A stretch of DNA of 64,000 nucleotides from contig NZ_JAGGLB010000002.1 of the NCBI RefSeq assembly GCF_017874215.1, positions 496,001 through 560,000 of the forward strand. Reading direction: 5' to 3'. The notes under the pieces are model-generated. The model was not told the origin of the DNA, searched no databases, and was given only the letters and a program-made list of their open reading frames with translations. The DNA is from Paenibacillus eucommiae (GTDB lineage Bacteria > Bacillota > Bacilli > Paenibacillales > NBRC-103111). The translations under genes were made by a program, and so were the position numbers. Of this stretch, positions 17,342 to 26,920 are shown piece by piece (position 1 is the stretch's first letter; each line of letters starts with the position of its first letter).

Positions 17342-18049
17342 TTAATCAAAAAACGCGACTTGAAGCAAATCCTTTGCCTTCTTCAGATTCCGTGCATCTA
17401 ACTGTTGAAGCATGGAAAGGATTTCTCTTATAGCAGTTCCCTCTTGAGAAGCGTGCTCGGAAATGCCTGGAGCGGTTTGTGCGTTCTTGGCAGTGTCAGA
17501 GTCATCTTCGAAGGATTCCGTTTCAACCCATGATGCCTCTGAAGTGTCTTTCATGCACTGAACAAGAAATTGCATCTGATCAACGTCATACCTGCGCAGG
17601 AAATTCCGTACATTTTGTTCAATATGAAGATGCAATTGTTTATGTAATTTATAAATGTGTTGACCGATTGAGGTTAAATGAAACAACACCTCTTTTTTGT
17701 TATCAGGTAGAAATTCGGATCGGATTATTTTTTGCTCCACCAGTTTTCGTGTGATTTTCGAAACGCTTCCCCTTGGGATGCCAAACTGTTTTGAAATCGT
17801 AATGCCGTTTACTGGCTCTAACTCACCTATGGCATCTATCACATGAAGCGTGATTACAGAAGATTCTCTTAGAAATTCTACAATTCTAGAGTCACTGGTT
17901 TTTGTAATCATCCAGCTTCTTTCCTCATCTTCGCCTTCGGCTTGAAACCGTTTTTGCAAATTTGCGACTTGCTGCATCATTTCCTTCAGTAATATTTCTT
18001 TCTCTATGTTTTCTGTCTCATTAAATTGTGGGTCCGAAGAACGGGTCAT
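17342..18049 (-). CDS. MarR-family transcriptional regulator
   Basis: 235 residues. A central winged helix-turn-helix (NGITISKQFGIPRGSVSKIT, then KLVEQKIIRSEFLPDNKKEV wing) between helical dimerisation segments; the C-terminal ~60 residues form an extra acidic tail. Divergently transcribed from a quinone-reductase-like gene across 175 bp that contain a near-perfect 35-bp palindrome at that gene's start point, the classical layout of a MarR repressor controlling a redox target and itself. Confidence 0.85.
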   Translation of the reverse strand: MTRSSDPQFNETENIEKEILLKEMMQQVANLQKRFQAEGEDEERSWMITKTSDSRIVEFLRESSVITLHVIDAIGELEPVNGITISKQFGIPRGSVSKITRKLVEQKIIRSEFLPDNKKEVLFHLTSIGQHIYKLHKQLHLHIEQNVRNFLRRYDVDQMQFLVQCMKDTSEASWVETESFEDDSDTAKNAQTAPGISEHASQEGTAIREILSMLQQLDARNLKKAKDLLQVAFFD

Positions 18050-18126
18050 CGAGCATTCCCCCTTTATGCAATCTGAACTCAGTATAACAATTAATCACAA
18101 CGAAATAAATATTCCCAAAAACAATA

Positions 18127-18199
18127 TTGACAACACGGAAATAAAAACATATTATTGTTTCAATGAATAAATATTGATTCCAAGAATCTATATTTATTC
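18127..18199 (+). promoter_or_regulatory. SigA promoter overlapped by a MarR-type operator
   Basis: -35 TTGACA (18127-18132), 17-bp spacer, -10 TATTAT (18150-18155). Immediately downstream is a palindrome with arms GAATAAATATTGATTC (18165-18180) and GAATCTATATTTATTC (18184-18199), one mismatch, centred near the expected start point, so binding would block initiation. A half-site AATAAATATT recurs at about 18102. Confidence 0.8.
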
Positions 18200-18224
18200 A
18201 TAATCAAAATAGAGGTGATTGGTT

Positions 18225-18842
18225 ATGAACTGCGTGATCGTCTTTGATCATCCTTACGGAGCTTCTGCTTCTGAAAATATCCCGCAGCGAAGAAGTTACT
18301 CTGCAGCACTTTTATCCGCAGTTACACGAGGTCTGGCAGCTAAGGGCCACAGCATTGATCTTATCGACCTGCACACGGATGGATTCAACCCTGTCACATC
18401 GGCTTCCGACCTTGCTTTATGGAGGCAAAAACAAACGAATGATCCTCTTGCGGCCAATTATCAGCAGCGGCTTATGGCCGCGGATCACATTATTTTTATA
18501 TTTCCAATCTGGTGGGAGTCCATGCCCGCGCTTACAAAAGGCTTTATAGATAAGGTATTTGTAAAAGGGGTTCTCTTCGATGAGCCTAAACCTGGACGTC
18601 CGTTTGTTAGTTTGCTTCCCAGATTAAAAAGAGTTTCATTATTGACCGTTATGAGCACACCTAATTTCGTATACAAGTGGATATTCGGAAACCCGGTTAC
18701 AAAAATATTGTTTCGCGGTACTTTTCGTAAAATGGGGATTAATAATCTGAAGTGGTACAACTATACTGGAATGGAAAATCGAAGTTTGGAGAAACGCCAG
18801 CAATATATATTGCAAACGGAACGTTTGTTTTCGAATCTATAA
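18225..18842 (+). CDS. Flavodoxin-fold NAD(P)H quinone oxidoreductase-like protein
   Basis: 205 residues; ATG at 18225 with AGAGGTGAT upstream. Flavodoxin-like fold of the NQO/MdaB/KefF type: FDHPYGAS near the N-terminus and the flavin-site motif FPIWWESMPALTKGFIDKV. Expected to perform two-electron reduction of quinones or electrophiles with NAD(P)H. The divergent MarR gene and the operator at its promoter suggest induction by quinones or electrophiles. Confidence 0.85.
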   Translation: MNCVIVFDHPYGASASENIPQRRSYSAALLSAVTRGLAAKGHSIDLIDLHTDGFNPVTSASDLALWRQKQTNDPLAANYQQRLMAADHIIFIFPIWWESMPALTKGFIDKVFVKGVLFDEPKPGRPFVSLLPRLKRVSLLTVMSTPNFVYKWIFGNPVTKILFRGTFRKMGINNLKWYNYTGMENRSLEKRQQYILQTERLFSNL

Positions 18843-18937
18843 TTCAGTAACTTTGAGTTCAGGTGTGGTCTAAATCTCAATGCTGTCAAACCTATGAATG
18901 TGGCAGGCATTGAGATTTCAGTTATCACTCCAGCGCT

Positions 18938-19492
18938 TCAGGACTCCATTCCATCTTTGACATTTTGGAGTTCCCCAAGAAGACCCTCAAACCATTCTTT
19001 GGCGAAACGGTGCGTTTGAATTCCATAATCAAGCGTCTTTAATTGATATACAAACACCTCCTTGTATGAATCTTGAACCTTGAATTGCTGGTACGCTTCA
19101 TCCATATGCTGGAGTTCTGCTGCTGCCAATTGAATTTGATTGATGATCCTCTGAATAATTCCTTGTTTTTTTAACTTTCCATCGATCAATCCCAAAAAAA
19201 ACACCTTCGACAAAGCAGTGGACTCTAATCTACTTGCCGGGAGATCCGCTTCCATCCATTCCATAAAAGCCTCTTTACCCTTGCCGGTAATATAATAAAC
19301 CTTCTTATTACGCCCCGCATCCACCTCTTCTTCAAATCCAATGTACCCTTGTTGCATTAATTTCTTAAGAGCTGTCTGCAAACTGCCATAACTTGCCCTA
19401 TAAAACAACGCAATTCCCTGTTGAAAAGCTTTATTCATCTCATAGATGGTTTGACTTTTCAAAATCAGTAAACCGAGTAAGACGTATTCCAT
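18938..19492 (-). CDS. PadR-family transcriptional regulator
   Basis: 184 residues from MEYVLLGLL, the typical PadR start; AAGGAGAT 7 nt upstream supports 19492 over an in-frame ATG at 19537. N-terminal winged helix (IYEMNKAFQQ...YGSLQTALKKLMQQGYI, wing EVDAGRNKKVYYITGKG) and a C-terminal helical dimerisation domain (PF10400-type). Divergent from the beta-lactamase-like gene; the 30-bp palindrome between them is the likely operator. Confidence 0.88.
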   Translation of the reverse strand: MEYVLLGLLILKSQTIYEMNKAFQQGIALFYRASYGSLQTALKKLMQQGYIGFEEEVDAGRNKKVYYITGKGKEAFMEWMEADLPASRLESTALSKVFFLGLIDGKLKKQGIIQRIINQIQLAAAELQHMDEAYQQFKVQDSYKEVFVYQLKTLDYGIQTHRFAKEWFEGLLGELQNVKDGMES

Positions 19493-19537
19493 CGTTTGTG
19501 ATCTCCTTTTAGTTATTGACTTTATTCTTGTCCTCAC

Positions 19538-19567
19538 ATTACTATTAGGTATATATCTAATAGTAAT
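19538..19567. promoter_or_regulatory. Probable PadR operator
   Basis: Perfect inverted repeat with 11-bp arms ATTACTATTAG (19538-19548) and CTAATAGTAAT (19557-19567) around an 8-bp AT spacer, in the short divergent region between the PadR gene and the serine hydrolase gene. Confidence 0.75.
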
Positions 19568-19609
19568 ATAATTCTATACAAAAATCTAATTTATTTATGG
19601 AGGATGCTT

Positions 19610-20791
19610 ATGCAAACATTGGGTATTGTCTTAATCATCGTAGTATTGGCTTGCTTAATACTGTTCGCTTTATACCGGCAATCTTCAAAATCAATGAGTG
19701 TAGAGCAAGTAAAAGCACATCTTGATACGTATTTAAAGAAATCGCTTAAGAACAGCCGCCAACAAACAGGTCTTCAAGTTCTTGTTGAACATAAAGGGTT
19801 CACGTACAGCTTCGCCGGAGGTACTATTTCCGCACTGAACGGTGCTTCGATAGCCCATGATCAGCCCTTTCACACAGCTAGCATTGGAAAAGTTTTTACC
19901 TCCCTATTAATCATGAAAATGGCTGAACAAGGAGATCTTTCGATCCACGATCCAATTGCTAAATATTTGTCACCTTCCGAGCTACAGGACCTTTTTGTGT
20001 ACCAAAAAGTGGATTATGCGAATCAGGTAACTATCAAGCAGCTTCTAGCGCATACTTCAGGTATTGCCGATTATTTTGAAGATCCTGCGATAAATTCACA
20101 GCCCTTCATGGAACTTATCATCTCCAAGCCTGATGAATTGTGGACTCCCGATAAATTGATCGATTTTACGAGGCTATATCAAAAACCTGCCGGAATCCCG
20201 GGCACACTCTTTCATTACTCAGATACGGGGTACATTTTGTTAGGCCAAATTATTGAACGTGTCACTGGTTCTTCCTTTAGCGATAATCTCCATAGTAAAA
20301 TATTTGGACCCCTACATATGAACGATTCTTATCTGATGTTTTATTCCGAACCTACAAATACTCCTAAAAAACCAATTCAAGATGTATGGTTAAATGGAGT
20401 TGATATAAGCCGTTTTCAAAGCCTAAGCTGCGACTGGGCTGGTGGAGGCATCATCACAACGCCAAAAGATCTTATGATCTTCCTAAAGACATTCAGAAAC
20501 GGACCATTTCTCAGTACAAATTCGCTGCAGGAAATGGAGAGCTTCGCTCACAAGTTTCGAACAGGCATTTATTATGGTCTTGGATGGATGGAGATTCATT
20601 TTGAGGAATTCTTTTTTATGCTGAAAGGCCTGCCACGCTTAAAAGGGCATATCGGAATTGTTGCCACTCATATGCTTTGCGATCCTGAAACAGATACATA
20701 TATCGTCATGAATTTCGGTTCTAATACCTCCATGGTTAGAAGTTTTAAAGCATTAATTCAAATTGTCAGTACTTTAAAAAAAATGCCTTAA
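19610..20791 (+). CDS. Membrane-anchored beta-lactamase-like serine hydrolase
   Basis: 393 residues from the ATG at 19610 (GGAGG 6 nt upstream; the ATG at 19604 abuts the ribosome site). N-terminal membrane helix (~1-22). Catalytic SxxK in TASIGKVFTSLL, YxN-equivalent HYSDTGYILLG; a class C beta-lactamase/PBP4*-type fold. Such proteins act outside the membrane as peptidases or esterases on peptidoglycan-like or other substrates; not necessarily an antibiotic-resistance enzyme. Likely controlled by the adjacent PadR repressor. Confidence 0.85.
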   Translation: MQTLGIVLIIVVLACLILFALYRQSSKSMSVEQVKAHLDTYLKKSLKNSRQQTGLQVLVEHKGFTYSFAGGTISALNGASIAHDQPFHTASIGKVFTSLLIMKMAEQGDLSIHDPIAKYLSPSELQDLFVYQKVDYANQVTIKQLLAHTSGIADYFEDPAINSQPFMELIISKPDELWTPDKLIDFTRLYQKPAGIPGTLFHYSDTGYILLGQIIERVTGSSFSDNLHSKIFGPLHMNDSYLMFYSEPTNTPKKPIQDVWLNGVDISRFQSLSCDWAGGGIITTPKDLMIFLKTFRNGPFLSTNSLQEMESFAHKFRTGIYYGLGWMEIHFEEFFFMLKGLPRLKGHIGIVATHMLCDPETDTYIVMNFGSNTSMVRSFKALIQIVSTLKKMP

Positions 20792-20829
20792 TCAATACTC
20801 CATATATAAGTCTTCACATGCATATATGA

Positions 20830-20859
20830 AAGGCCCCTGACACTGAAGCTAGGGACCTT
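20830..20859. terminator. Putative terminator between convergent genes
   Basis: Imperfect arms AAGGCCCCT (20830-20838) and AGGGACCTT (20851-20859), between the ends of the serine hydrolase and the SigJ-type gene. Only weak T-tracts. Confidence 0.45.
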
Positions 20860-20870
20860 CCATTATTTCT

Positions 20871-21761
20871 TCACAGGTTCAGATGCCGAAGCTTTTCCGG
20901 GTTTCGCAAAATGTACATAGTAGAGATGCGTCCATCTTTGATTTGGAAGCTGATCACCGCGTTATAACGATCCCCTGGACTGCTGGTGATCAGACCAGGG
21001 GCCCCATTAACAATTGCAGGACGAACCTGGGTTTGTTCGTCCATTTTTGAAGCGAGTCCTAGCACGAATGCCGCGACTCGCTGCGCCGTTCGAATCGGAC
21101 GTGTCGCAGCATGCACTTTGCCTCCACCGTCGGTGTAAACCGTAATATCTTCGGTCAGCAAAGAGACAAGAGCGTACATGTTTCCCGTAGAAGCCGCATG
21201 AAGAAAACGATGAACGAGCTCTTCAGACTGCCCTTCATCATTCGGCGAAGGATCAGGTTCAGCTTGAATTTTGCGCTTCAAGCGGCTGTACATTTTGCGG
21301 CAGCCAAGCTCCGTCTTGCCGATCGTATCCGCGATTTCGCGATAATTGTAATCAAAAGCTTCGCGGAGTATGAAGACTGCCCGCTCTATGGGCGAAAGCC
21401 TGTCGAGCAGGACGAGAAAAGCATATGAGATCGTGTCCTCCAGCATAATCGTCTGCAGAGGATCTTGACTGGGTTCGCGTGAATCATACTGAACAAGAGG
21501 TTCAGGCAGCCATGGACCCACGTATACCTCCCTTTTCCGGCGGGCGGATTTGAGGAAATCAATACAGCGGTTAGTGACAATTTTGCACAGGTAGGCTTTC
21601 TGGTTGAGAATACTGCCGCCTTCTGCACTCACCTCCCATTTCCGGGCTATGACAAACACATCCTGCACCAGGTCTTCGGCATCAGACACAGATCCGAGCA
21701 TCCGGTATGCGATGGATAGAAGCAGCGGCCTATAGCTCATATAAGCAGAATCAAGTTCCAT
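20871..21761 (-). CDS. SigJ-type ECF sigma factor with SnoaL-like tail
   Basis: 296 residues from MELDSAY; AAGGGG 7 nt upstream favours 21761 over an ATG at 21785 that overlaps the upstream stop. Region 2 (YRPLLLSIAYRMLGSVSDAEDLVQDVF), region 4 (YREIADTIGKTELGCRKMYSRL), then a C-terminal ~110-residue SnoaL/NTF2-like domain (LVHRFLHAASTGNMYALVSL). This is the SigJ (ECF41-like) architecture, in which the tail controls activity. It lies just downstream of the FAD oxidoreductase gene, the usual partner type, so it probably regulates that operon. Confidence 0.9.
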   Translation of the reverse strand: MELDSAYMSYRPLLLSIAYRMLGSVSDAEDLVQDVFVIARKWEVSAEGGSILNQKAYLCKIVTNRCIDFLKSARRKREVYVGPWLPEPLVQYDSREPSQDPLQTIMLEDTISYAFLVLLDRLSPIERAVFILREAFDYNYREIADTIGKTELGCRKMYSRLKRKIQAEPDPSPNDEGQSEELVHRFLHAASTGNMYALVSLLTEDITVYTDGGGKVHAATRPIRTAQRVAAFVLGLASKMDEQTQVRPAIVNGAPGLITSSPGDRYNAVISFQIKDGRISTMYILRNPEKLRHLNL

Positions 21762-21781
21762 CCGCGTCCCCTTTCTTCCTT

Positions 21782-23068
21782 TCATTCTTTGTCTTCTATT
21801 ATACTTAACGCGGCGCTTTTAGCGCTAGCCAGCGATGCATTAAGCAGCATCCCCTCTGCCCCCACCCAGTCTCCCGCGACGAACAATCCTGCCCTTCCTT
21901 TGACGGCGGGGCCGGGCCTCCCCGAATACCCGCCTCTTTCGGCAGAGACGACATCATGGGAGACAAGCATATGCGGTAGAAAGCGGCGCTTAATCACATA
22001 TTGACGCCAGAGCGGTTGAATCAGATCAAGAAAACGTTCCAGCTCGTGTTCGTCCTGCAGGGCATCCGATTCAACTCCTGGACGCAAATATTTCATGACA
22101 TGGACGACCGAATGCTTCGGGTTATCGGAGAACTTCGCGACGGCCGAGTGGTTGGAGAAATACCATGGATAATCGGCTCCAATCGCAAAAATCGTTTTGG
22201 GCCGCGGCATTCCATCCACAACCAAATCCAGGCAGGCCGCCCGAACAGGAACGATCTTCTCGAACATCGCGGCTTCCGCCGGCAGCAATGCTGGATCGAG
22301 GAGCGCCAGGGTTTCTCTGGGTCCGATAGTAGAAAGGACGCGGTGCGTCTCCAGCATCGTTCCGTCTTTCAGGCTGACCCTCATTTCCGGCTCGCTTCCC
22401 GCAATACTCCGGACTGCAGAACTGCACTCGATTGTTACACCTGCAGCCAGCGCTTGTTCTTTCAATTGATCCACAAGAACACACCAGCCTCCATCCACAT
22501 ACAGCACTTGCCCATCCTGAAGCTGCGCAATCGCCGCACCAGCACTAAGCATATCCGGAGCGTGGCAATATGTGGCTGTGCGTACGAGTGCAAGCACAGC
22601 ATTGCGAGCGCGTGGACTGGGTAGGCGGGTCTCCAAATATTGCTGCAGACTGATACTCTGTAAGGCTGCAGGGTCGGCTTTACGCATCTGGGTATAGAAT
22701 CTAATCAACTGGGTTTTCTCGGACCAACTAAGGAATGATCCCAGCAAAATTTGAAGCAAAGGAAGGGCGGCATCTCCACCTTTGCTTGTTTTGTAAACAA
22801 CCAGAGCGTTAGGTTTCGGCATAGCTCCCTTCGGTGTAACGCCAACTTCCTGCAAAATCCCGCACGCACTCTTATAGAGCGCATGCGGACCAAGATTAAC
22901 CCGCGCGCCGCCCATGTCCGTCGATGCAGCTCTGCCGCCGGTCTGAACCGCTTTTTCAAGCAGCATCACCTTTCGTCCAGCCCTCGCCAAATAAACAGAA
23001 GCCGTCAACCCTGCAATTCCGGCTCCAATGATCACAACATCCCATTTTATCTCGTTGTTATTCATCAT
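21782..23068 (-). CDS. FAD-dependent oxidoreductase, phytoene-desaturase-like
   Basis: 428 residues from the ATG at 23068 (AAAGGAAG 8 nt upstream); the longer frame to 23152 has no ribosome site. N-terminal dinucleotide-binding motif DVVIIGAGIAGLTASVYLAR with the downstream LLEKAVQTGGRAAS segment, and a C-terminal GLFVAGDWVGAEGMLLNAS that completes the FAD site. Resembles phytoene desaturase/protoporphyrinogen oxidase-type amine oxidases. Substrate unknown. ECF41-type sigma genes are often linked to such oxidoreductases. Confidence 0.85.
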   Translation of the reverse strand: MMNNNEIKWDVVIIGAGIAGLTASVYLARAGRKVMLLEKAVQTGGRAASTDMGGARVNLGPHALYKSACGILQEVGVTPKGAMPKPNALVVYKTSKGGDAALPLLQILLGSFLSWSEKTQLIRFYTQMRKADPAALQSISLQQYLETRLPSPRARNAVLALVRTATYCHAPDMLSAGAAIAQLQDGQVLYVDGGWCVLVDQLKEQALAAGVTIECSSAVRSIAGSEPEMRVSLKDGTMLETHRVLSTIGPRETLALLDPALLPAEAAMFEKIVPVRAACLDLVVDGMPRPKTIFAIGADYPWYFSNHSAVAKFSDNPKHSVVHVMKYLRPGVESDALQDEHELERFLDLIQPLWRQYVIKRRFLPHMLVSHDVVSAERGGYSGRPGPAVKGRAGLFVAGDWVGAEGMLLNASLASAKSAALSIIEDKE

Positions 23069-23248
23069 GCTGCACACTTCCTTTATTGTTTGTATGCTAA
23101 CAAGACGATTTAGGGATAAGATTCGTGACCGTATTTGAGATTTCCAATTCACCTAGCACATGCGCATCCTATGCTGGCTTTTTGTAAGCTCGGAGCTTAT
23201 GCTCCATATTTTTTCAGCAATATGAATATCGGTGGTCAAACACACACT

Positions 23249-24988
23249 TTATTTGACCCTCCATCCGTCGGAATCATGCTGCAAGCTCCACAAATTTGCA
23301 TAGAGTCCCTCCTTTGCGCACAAATCGCTGTGTGTGCCAGCTTCAATGAGTCGTCCCTGTTCAAGTACCAAGATTTTATCCGCATTTTGAATCGTCTTCA
23401 AACGATGCGCAATGATCATCACCGTTTTTCTTGCGACCAGTTCATTGATAGCCTGCTGCACAGCGGCTTCATTTTCCGGATCGAGTGATGCAGTCGCTTC
23501 ATCGAGCAGTACAATCGACGCGTCCTTCAACAGGGCGCGGGCAATTGAAATTCTTTGTTTCTCACCTCCGGAGAGTGTTGATCCCCCCTCCCCTACCGGA
23601 GTATCATAACCTTGCGGCAATTGGGAGATAAATTCGTGGCAGCAAGCGCGCTTGGCCGCCGCTTCAATTTCCTCTTGTGTCGCATCCATTTTGCCGATCC
23701 GAATGTTGTTGCCAATCGTGTCCTGGAATAAATAAACATCTTGGAACACCATGGATATATGTTTTAAAAGGTTCTCCGGATCGGCATGCTTAATGGATTG
23801 CTCCCCAATCTTGATCGAGCCCTGTTGGACATCCCAGAATCGGGCAATCAAGCGCGTTACCGTGCTCTTGCCGCTGCCTGATGGTCCGACTAAAGCAGTG
23901 ATGGTATTCGGCTCAATCGTAAAGGACAGGTCCTTAAGGACGGGCGCATTGGCATCATAACCAAATGTAACCAGGTCAAAAACAATCTGCCCATGAGGAT
24001 CGATGCTTCCGGTTCCATCCATCGTCTCTTCACGCTGAACGTCCATAATGCGCTGCGCGCTATAAGCCGAATACCGCATTTCGCCATAGCTCATCAACAC
24101 CACGGTCAACGGCTCGAAAACACGGCTTCCCACCAGCAAAAATAAGAGAAACACAGGAAGCGAAAGCGTACCGCCAACAAGCAGATAACTCCCGGTGAAA
24201 ATCATAATTGTCATCCCGGAGCGTGTCAGCAGCATTGCTCCCATAATTAGTGGCCCCATGACACCTTCCAAACGGATGGAGGCTCGCATCAGCCGATCAA
24301 AGGAAAGGCGTAATCGCTCAAATCGTTTACCTCCCATATTATGGGCTTTGATCTCGCGGATGCCGGCCAAATATTCCTGCAGCCGACTGGCGGCCTCGTT
24401 CTTGGCTCTGACATGATTTTCGCTTAAACGTGCCTGGAGCGCGTCCGTCAGCCAAAGCAGAAGTACGCCGAACGGAACGGCGACGAACATGGCGAGTGCC
24501 ATTTTCCAGTCCAGAAAGACAAGCCCAACCAGAGCTAGCAGCGGCAGCATAATCGCGCTAATGAGCTGAGGCACGTTGTGCGAAATCGTGTGCTCGACTT
24601 GCCCGTAGTCACTTAATAATAAGTTGGTCATATCCCCCGGGTCACGTTTGCCGAAATAGCCTAGCGAGAGATGACGCAGGTGTTCGGCAAGTTTCAACCG
24701 TCCAGATGCTGCCAGGCTGTAGGCCGCTTTGTAGGATTTGTCGTAAAGCCAGGCGTACGCCGCATAGGACACAATCAGCCAGACAAACAAAATAGCACAT
24801 ACTGCCCACAATCGTTCGGTGTTCAAGCCCGTCTCCGGTTCGGCAAAGGATCGGTAAATCGTATTAAAAATGTCGACCAAAAGCGCTGCAGGGATGACCT
24901 TGGCGATCCCGTCCAATAGGGCTGCAAAAGCGGAAGGCCATAAACTTTTCGTATTTCCTCCCGAAATGTTATAGAAGTATCGATTCAT
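23249..24988 (-). CDS. Exporter-type ABC half-transporter (membrane + ATPase), partner 2
   Basis: 579 residues from MNRYFYNIS; AAAGGAGG 9-10 nt upstream supports 24988. About six N-terminal helices, then a nucleotide-binding domain with Walker A GPSGSGKST, signature LSGGEKQRISIARAL and Walker B IVLLDEATASLD. Start overlaps the end of the partner gene by 20 bp, so they form a heterodimer. With a siderophore-binding protein and AraC regulator upstream under Fur boxes, it resembles IrtAB/YbtPQ systems, where exporter-fold ABC pairs handle ferric siderophores. Direction of transport cannot be read from sequence. Confidence 0.9.
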   Translation of the reverse strand: MNRYFYNISGGNTKSLWPSAFAALLDGIAKVIPAALLVDIFNTIYRSFAEPETGLNTERLWAVCAILFVWLIVSYAAYAWLYDKSYKAAYSLAASGRLKLAEHLRHLSLGYFGKRDPGDMTNLLLSDYGQVEHTISHNVPQLISAIMLPLLALVGLVFLDWKMALAMFVAVPFGVLLLWLTDALQARLSENHVRAKNEAASRLQEYLAGIREIKAHNMGGKRFERLRLSFDRLMRASIRLEGVMGPLIMGAMLLTRSGMTIMIFTGSYLLVGGTLSLPVFLLFLLVGSRVFEPLTVVLMSYGEMRYSAYSAQRIMDVQREETMDGTGSIDPHGQIVFDLVTFGYDANAPVLKDLSFTIEPNTITALVGPSGSGKSTVTRLIARFWDVQQGSIKIGEQSIKHADPENLLKHISMVFQDVYLFQDTIGNNIRIGKMDATQEEIEAAAKRACCHEFISQLPQGYDTPVGEGGSTLSGGEKQRISIARALLKDASIVLLDEATASLDPENEAAVQQAINELVARKTVMIIAHRLKTIQNADKILVLEQGRLIEAGTHSDLCAKEGLYANLWSLQHDSDGWRVK

Positions 24989-26813
24989 CCCCTTTGACCT
25001 CCTTTGAAGCATTAGATTGATGATCTGCTCCCAGTTTCCAGACAGCTGCGCTTATATGAGCTTGCCACATTTGCTCGTATAACCCCTTTAAACCCCGCAG
25101 GTCTTCATGTGTTCCCCGCTCGACAATTTCTCCTTGTTTAACAACCAGAATTTGTTCCGCAGCACGTATGGTGGACAGACGGTGGGCTATGATGAGAACG
25201 GTTTTTCCTTTTACGAGCTCAACCAGGCCCTGCTGGATCTTCTTCTCATTCTCGGCATCTGCATAGGCAGTTGCTTCATCTAACACCAGAATGGGCGCAT
25301 TTCTCAAGAGCGCCCGGGCAATCGCGATCCGCTGTGCTTCTCCGCCGGATAAATAGGTGCCGCCTTCTCCGATTTTTGTATCGTAACCGTGCGCCAACTT
25401 TTCAATGAATTCATGACAACAAGCCGTCTTAGCGGATGCAATAACATCCTCATTAGAAGCAGTCGTATTCCCCATCCTGATATTCGCTTCGATCGTATCG
25501 TAGAAGAGATGAACATCCTGAAACACGAAGGAAACCGTATCCATCAGCTTTTCCGTCCCCATATCGCGAATCGGAACGCCGCCTATCGTGATAGTTCCCT
25601 CCTGTACATCCCAGAAACGCAGCAGCAGATTGGCAATGGTCGATTTCCCGCCGCCTGATGGTCCGACTAACGCGGTCATCTCACCCGCATTGGCGACAAA
25701 ATGAATATCCTTCAACACCGGTTTAAAATCCTTGCTCTCTTCATTTTCATAAGCAAAGGAAACATGTTGAAAAGCGATATCATACGCGGTAGGAACTTGA
25801 GATAATTCCGGTTCTTTTACAATCGCTTCTGCGAAAATGGCTTCAATCCGCTTGTTGCCTTCTACAATTTCTCTCAATCCACTTCCCACGTACATGAGCT
25901 TCAATAACGGCACCGATAAGCTTGGAGTAATGATCAGAAACAAAATAAGTGTAATTGCAAACGATTGGTTTTCAGAATGACCGCTTGCTAATAAAATGCC
26001 GATAGGCACAACGAAAGTAAACAAAGAGCTTACAAGAACGAAAAAAAGACTGTAAGGTGTTTTGCATAAATCTGTTATTTTCAATGAAATGTCGCGATAG
26101 TTGGCAACGGCTTGTTTAAACGTTAAAAAGGAATCTGCCTTAATACCGAATATTTTCACTGCCGGCATGCCCCTGACATATTCGACCCCGGTTGCATTCA
26201 TTTCCTCCACAGCGTATTGAAACTCGCGATACGCCTTTTGTCCACTCTCGCTTCCAAACAAACAAGTCTGCAGCCAAAAGCCGAGGCCAATCGGAAGGAG
26301 CAGAACCAGAGCAAGGCGCCAATCCAACCAAAATAAATAACCCAATAGCAGAATCGGTATCATCACTGCACTAACGATATCAGGCAATTGATGAGCAATG
26401 AATTTCTCAATTTTTTCAACACTGACCTCGATTATTTTTTTCATTTCGCCTGTAGCTGTTTTTGTATGATAACCCATTGGCACTTTGGCAACATGGTCAA
26501 CCAATCTCACACGAAGCTGATAGAGGATGTTAAACGCGGCGATATGCGAACACATCCCACCGATATACAGAGCAACCAAGGCCCCAATCCAAGCCATAAA
26601 AGCAATTGCGCCCCAATACAGAATAATTTCCTTGTCTATACTTCCTGGACTTTGGGCATGGTTCAACAATTCCTCAACTATCTTATACACCGCGACAAAA
26701 GGAACGATTTGAAATAAGCTGGAAAAAATCGAAAAGATGCTTGCGACCGTCAATAACCCTTTCTTCTCGGCAGCAATACGCAACAGGCCTGACATTTCGG
26801 ATTTGGAACTCAT
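24969..26813 (-). CDS. Exporter-type ABC half-transporter (membrane + ATPase), partner 1
   Basis: 614 residues; ATG at 26813. Six-helix domain then Walker A GPSGGGKSTIANLLL, signature LSGGEAQRIAIARAL, Walker B ILVLDEATAYAD (the usual S after EAT.. is changed to YAD, common in the IrtA/YbtP-like subfamily). Located 107 bp after the siderophore-binding lipoprotein and overlapping its partner. Together with it likely moves a ferric siderophore or haem-like molecule. Confidence 0.9.
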   Translation of the reverse strand: MSSKSEMSGLLRIAAEKKGLLTVASIFSIFSSLFQIVPFVAVYKIVEELLNHAQSPGSIDKEIILYWGAIAFMAWIGALVALYIGGMCSHIAAFNILYQLRVRLVDHVAKVPMGYHTKTATGEMKKIIEVSVEKIEKFIAHQLPDIVSAVMIPILLLGYLFWLDWRLALVLLLPIGLGFWLQTCLFGSESGQKAYREFQYAVEEMNATGVEYVRGMPAVKIFGIKADSFLTFKQAVANYRDISLKITDLCKTPYSLFFVLVSSLFTFVVPIGILLASGHSENQSFAITLILFLIITPSLSVPLLKLMYVGSGLREIVEGNKRIEAIFAEAIVKEPELSQVPTAYDIAFQHVSFAYENEESKDFKPVLKDIHFVANAGEMTALVGPSGGGKSTIANLLLRFWDVQEGTITIGGVPIRDMGTEKLMDTVSFVFQDVHLFYDTIEANIRMGNTTASNEDVIASAKTACCHEFIEKLAHGYDTKIGEGGTYLSGGEAQRIAIARALLRNAPILVLDEATAYADAENEKKIQQGLVELVKGKTVLIIAHRLSTIRAAEQILVVKQGEIVERGTHEDLRGLKGLYEQMWQAHISAAVWKLGADHQSNASKEVKGDESILL

Positions 26814-26920
26814 CTGCACCCCACCCCATTCATAAACTTATACTGAAAAAACGAAATCGTCCCTGCCTGATAATCAGACAAGGACAATTGGAGCAAGCTA
26901 CCCGGCAAAAGCGGATTTTT

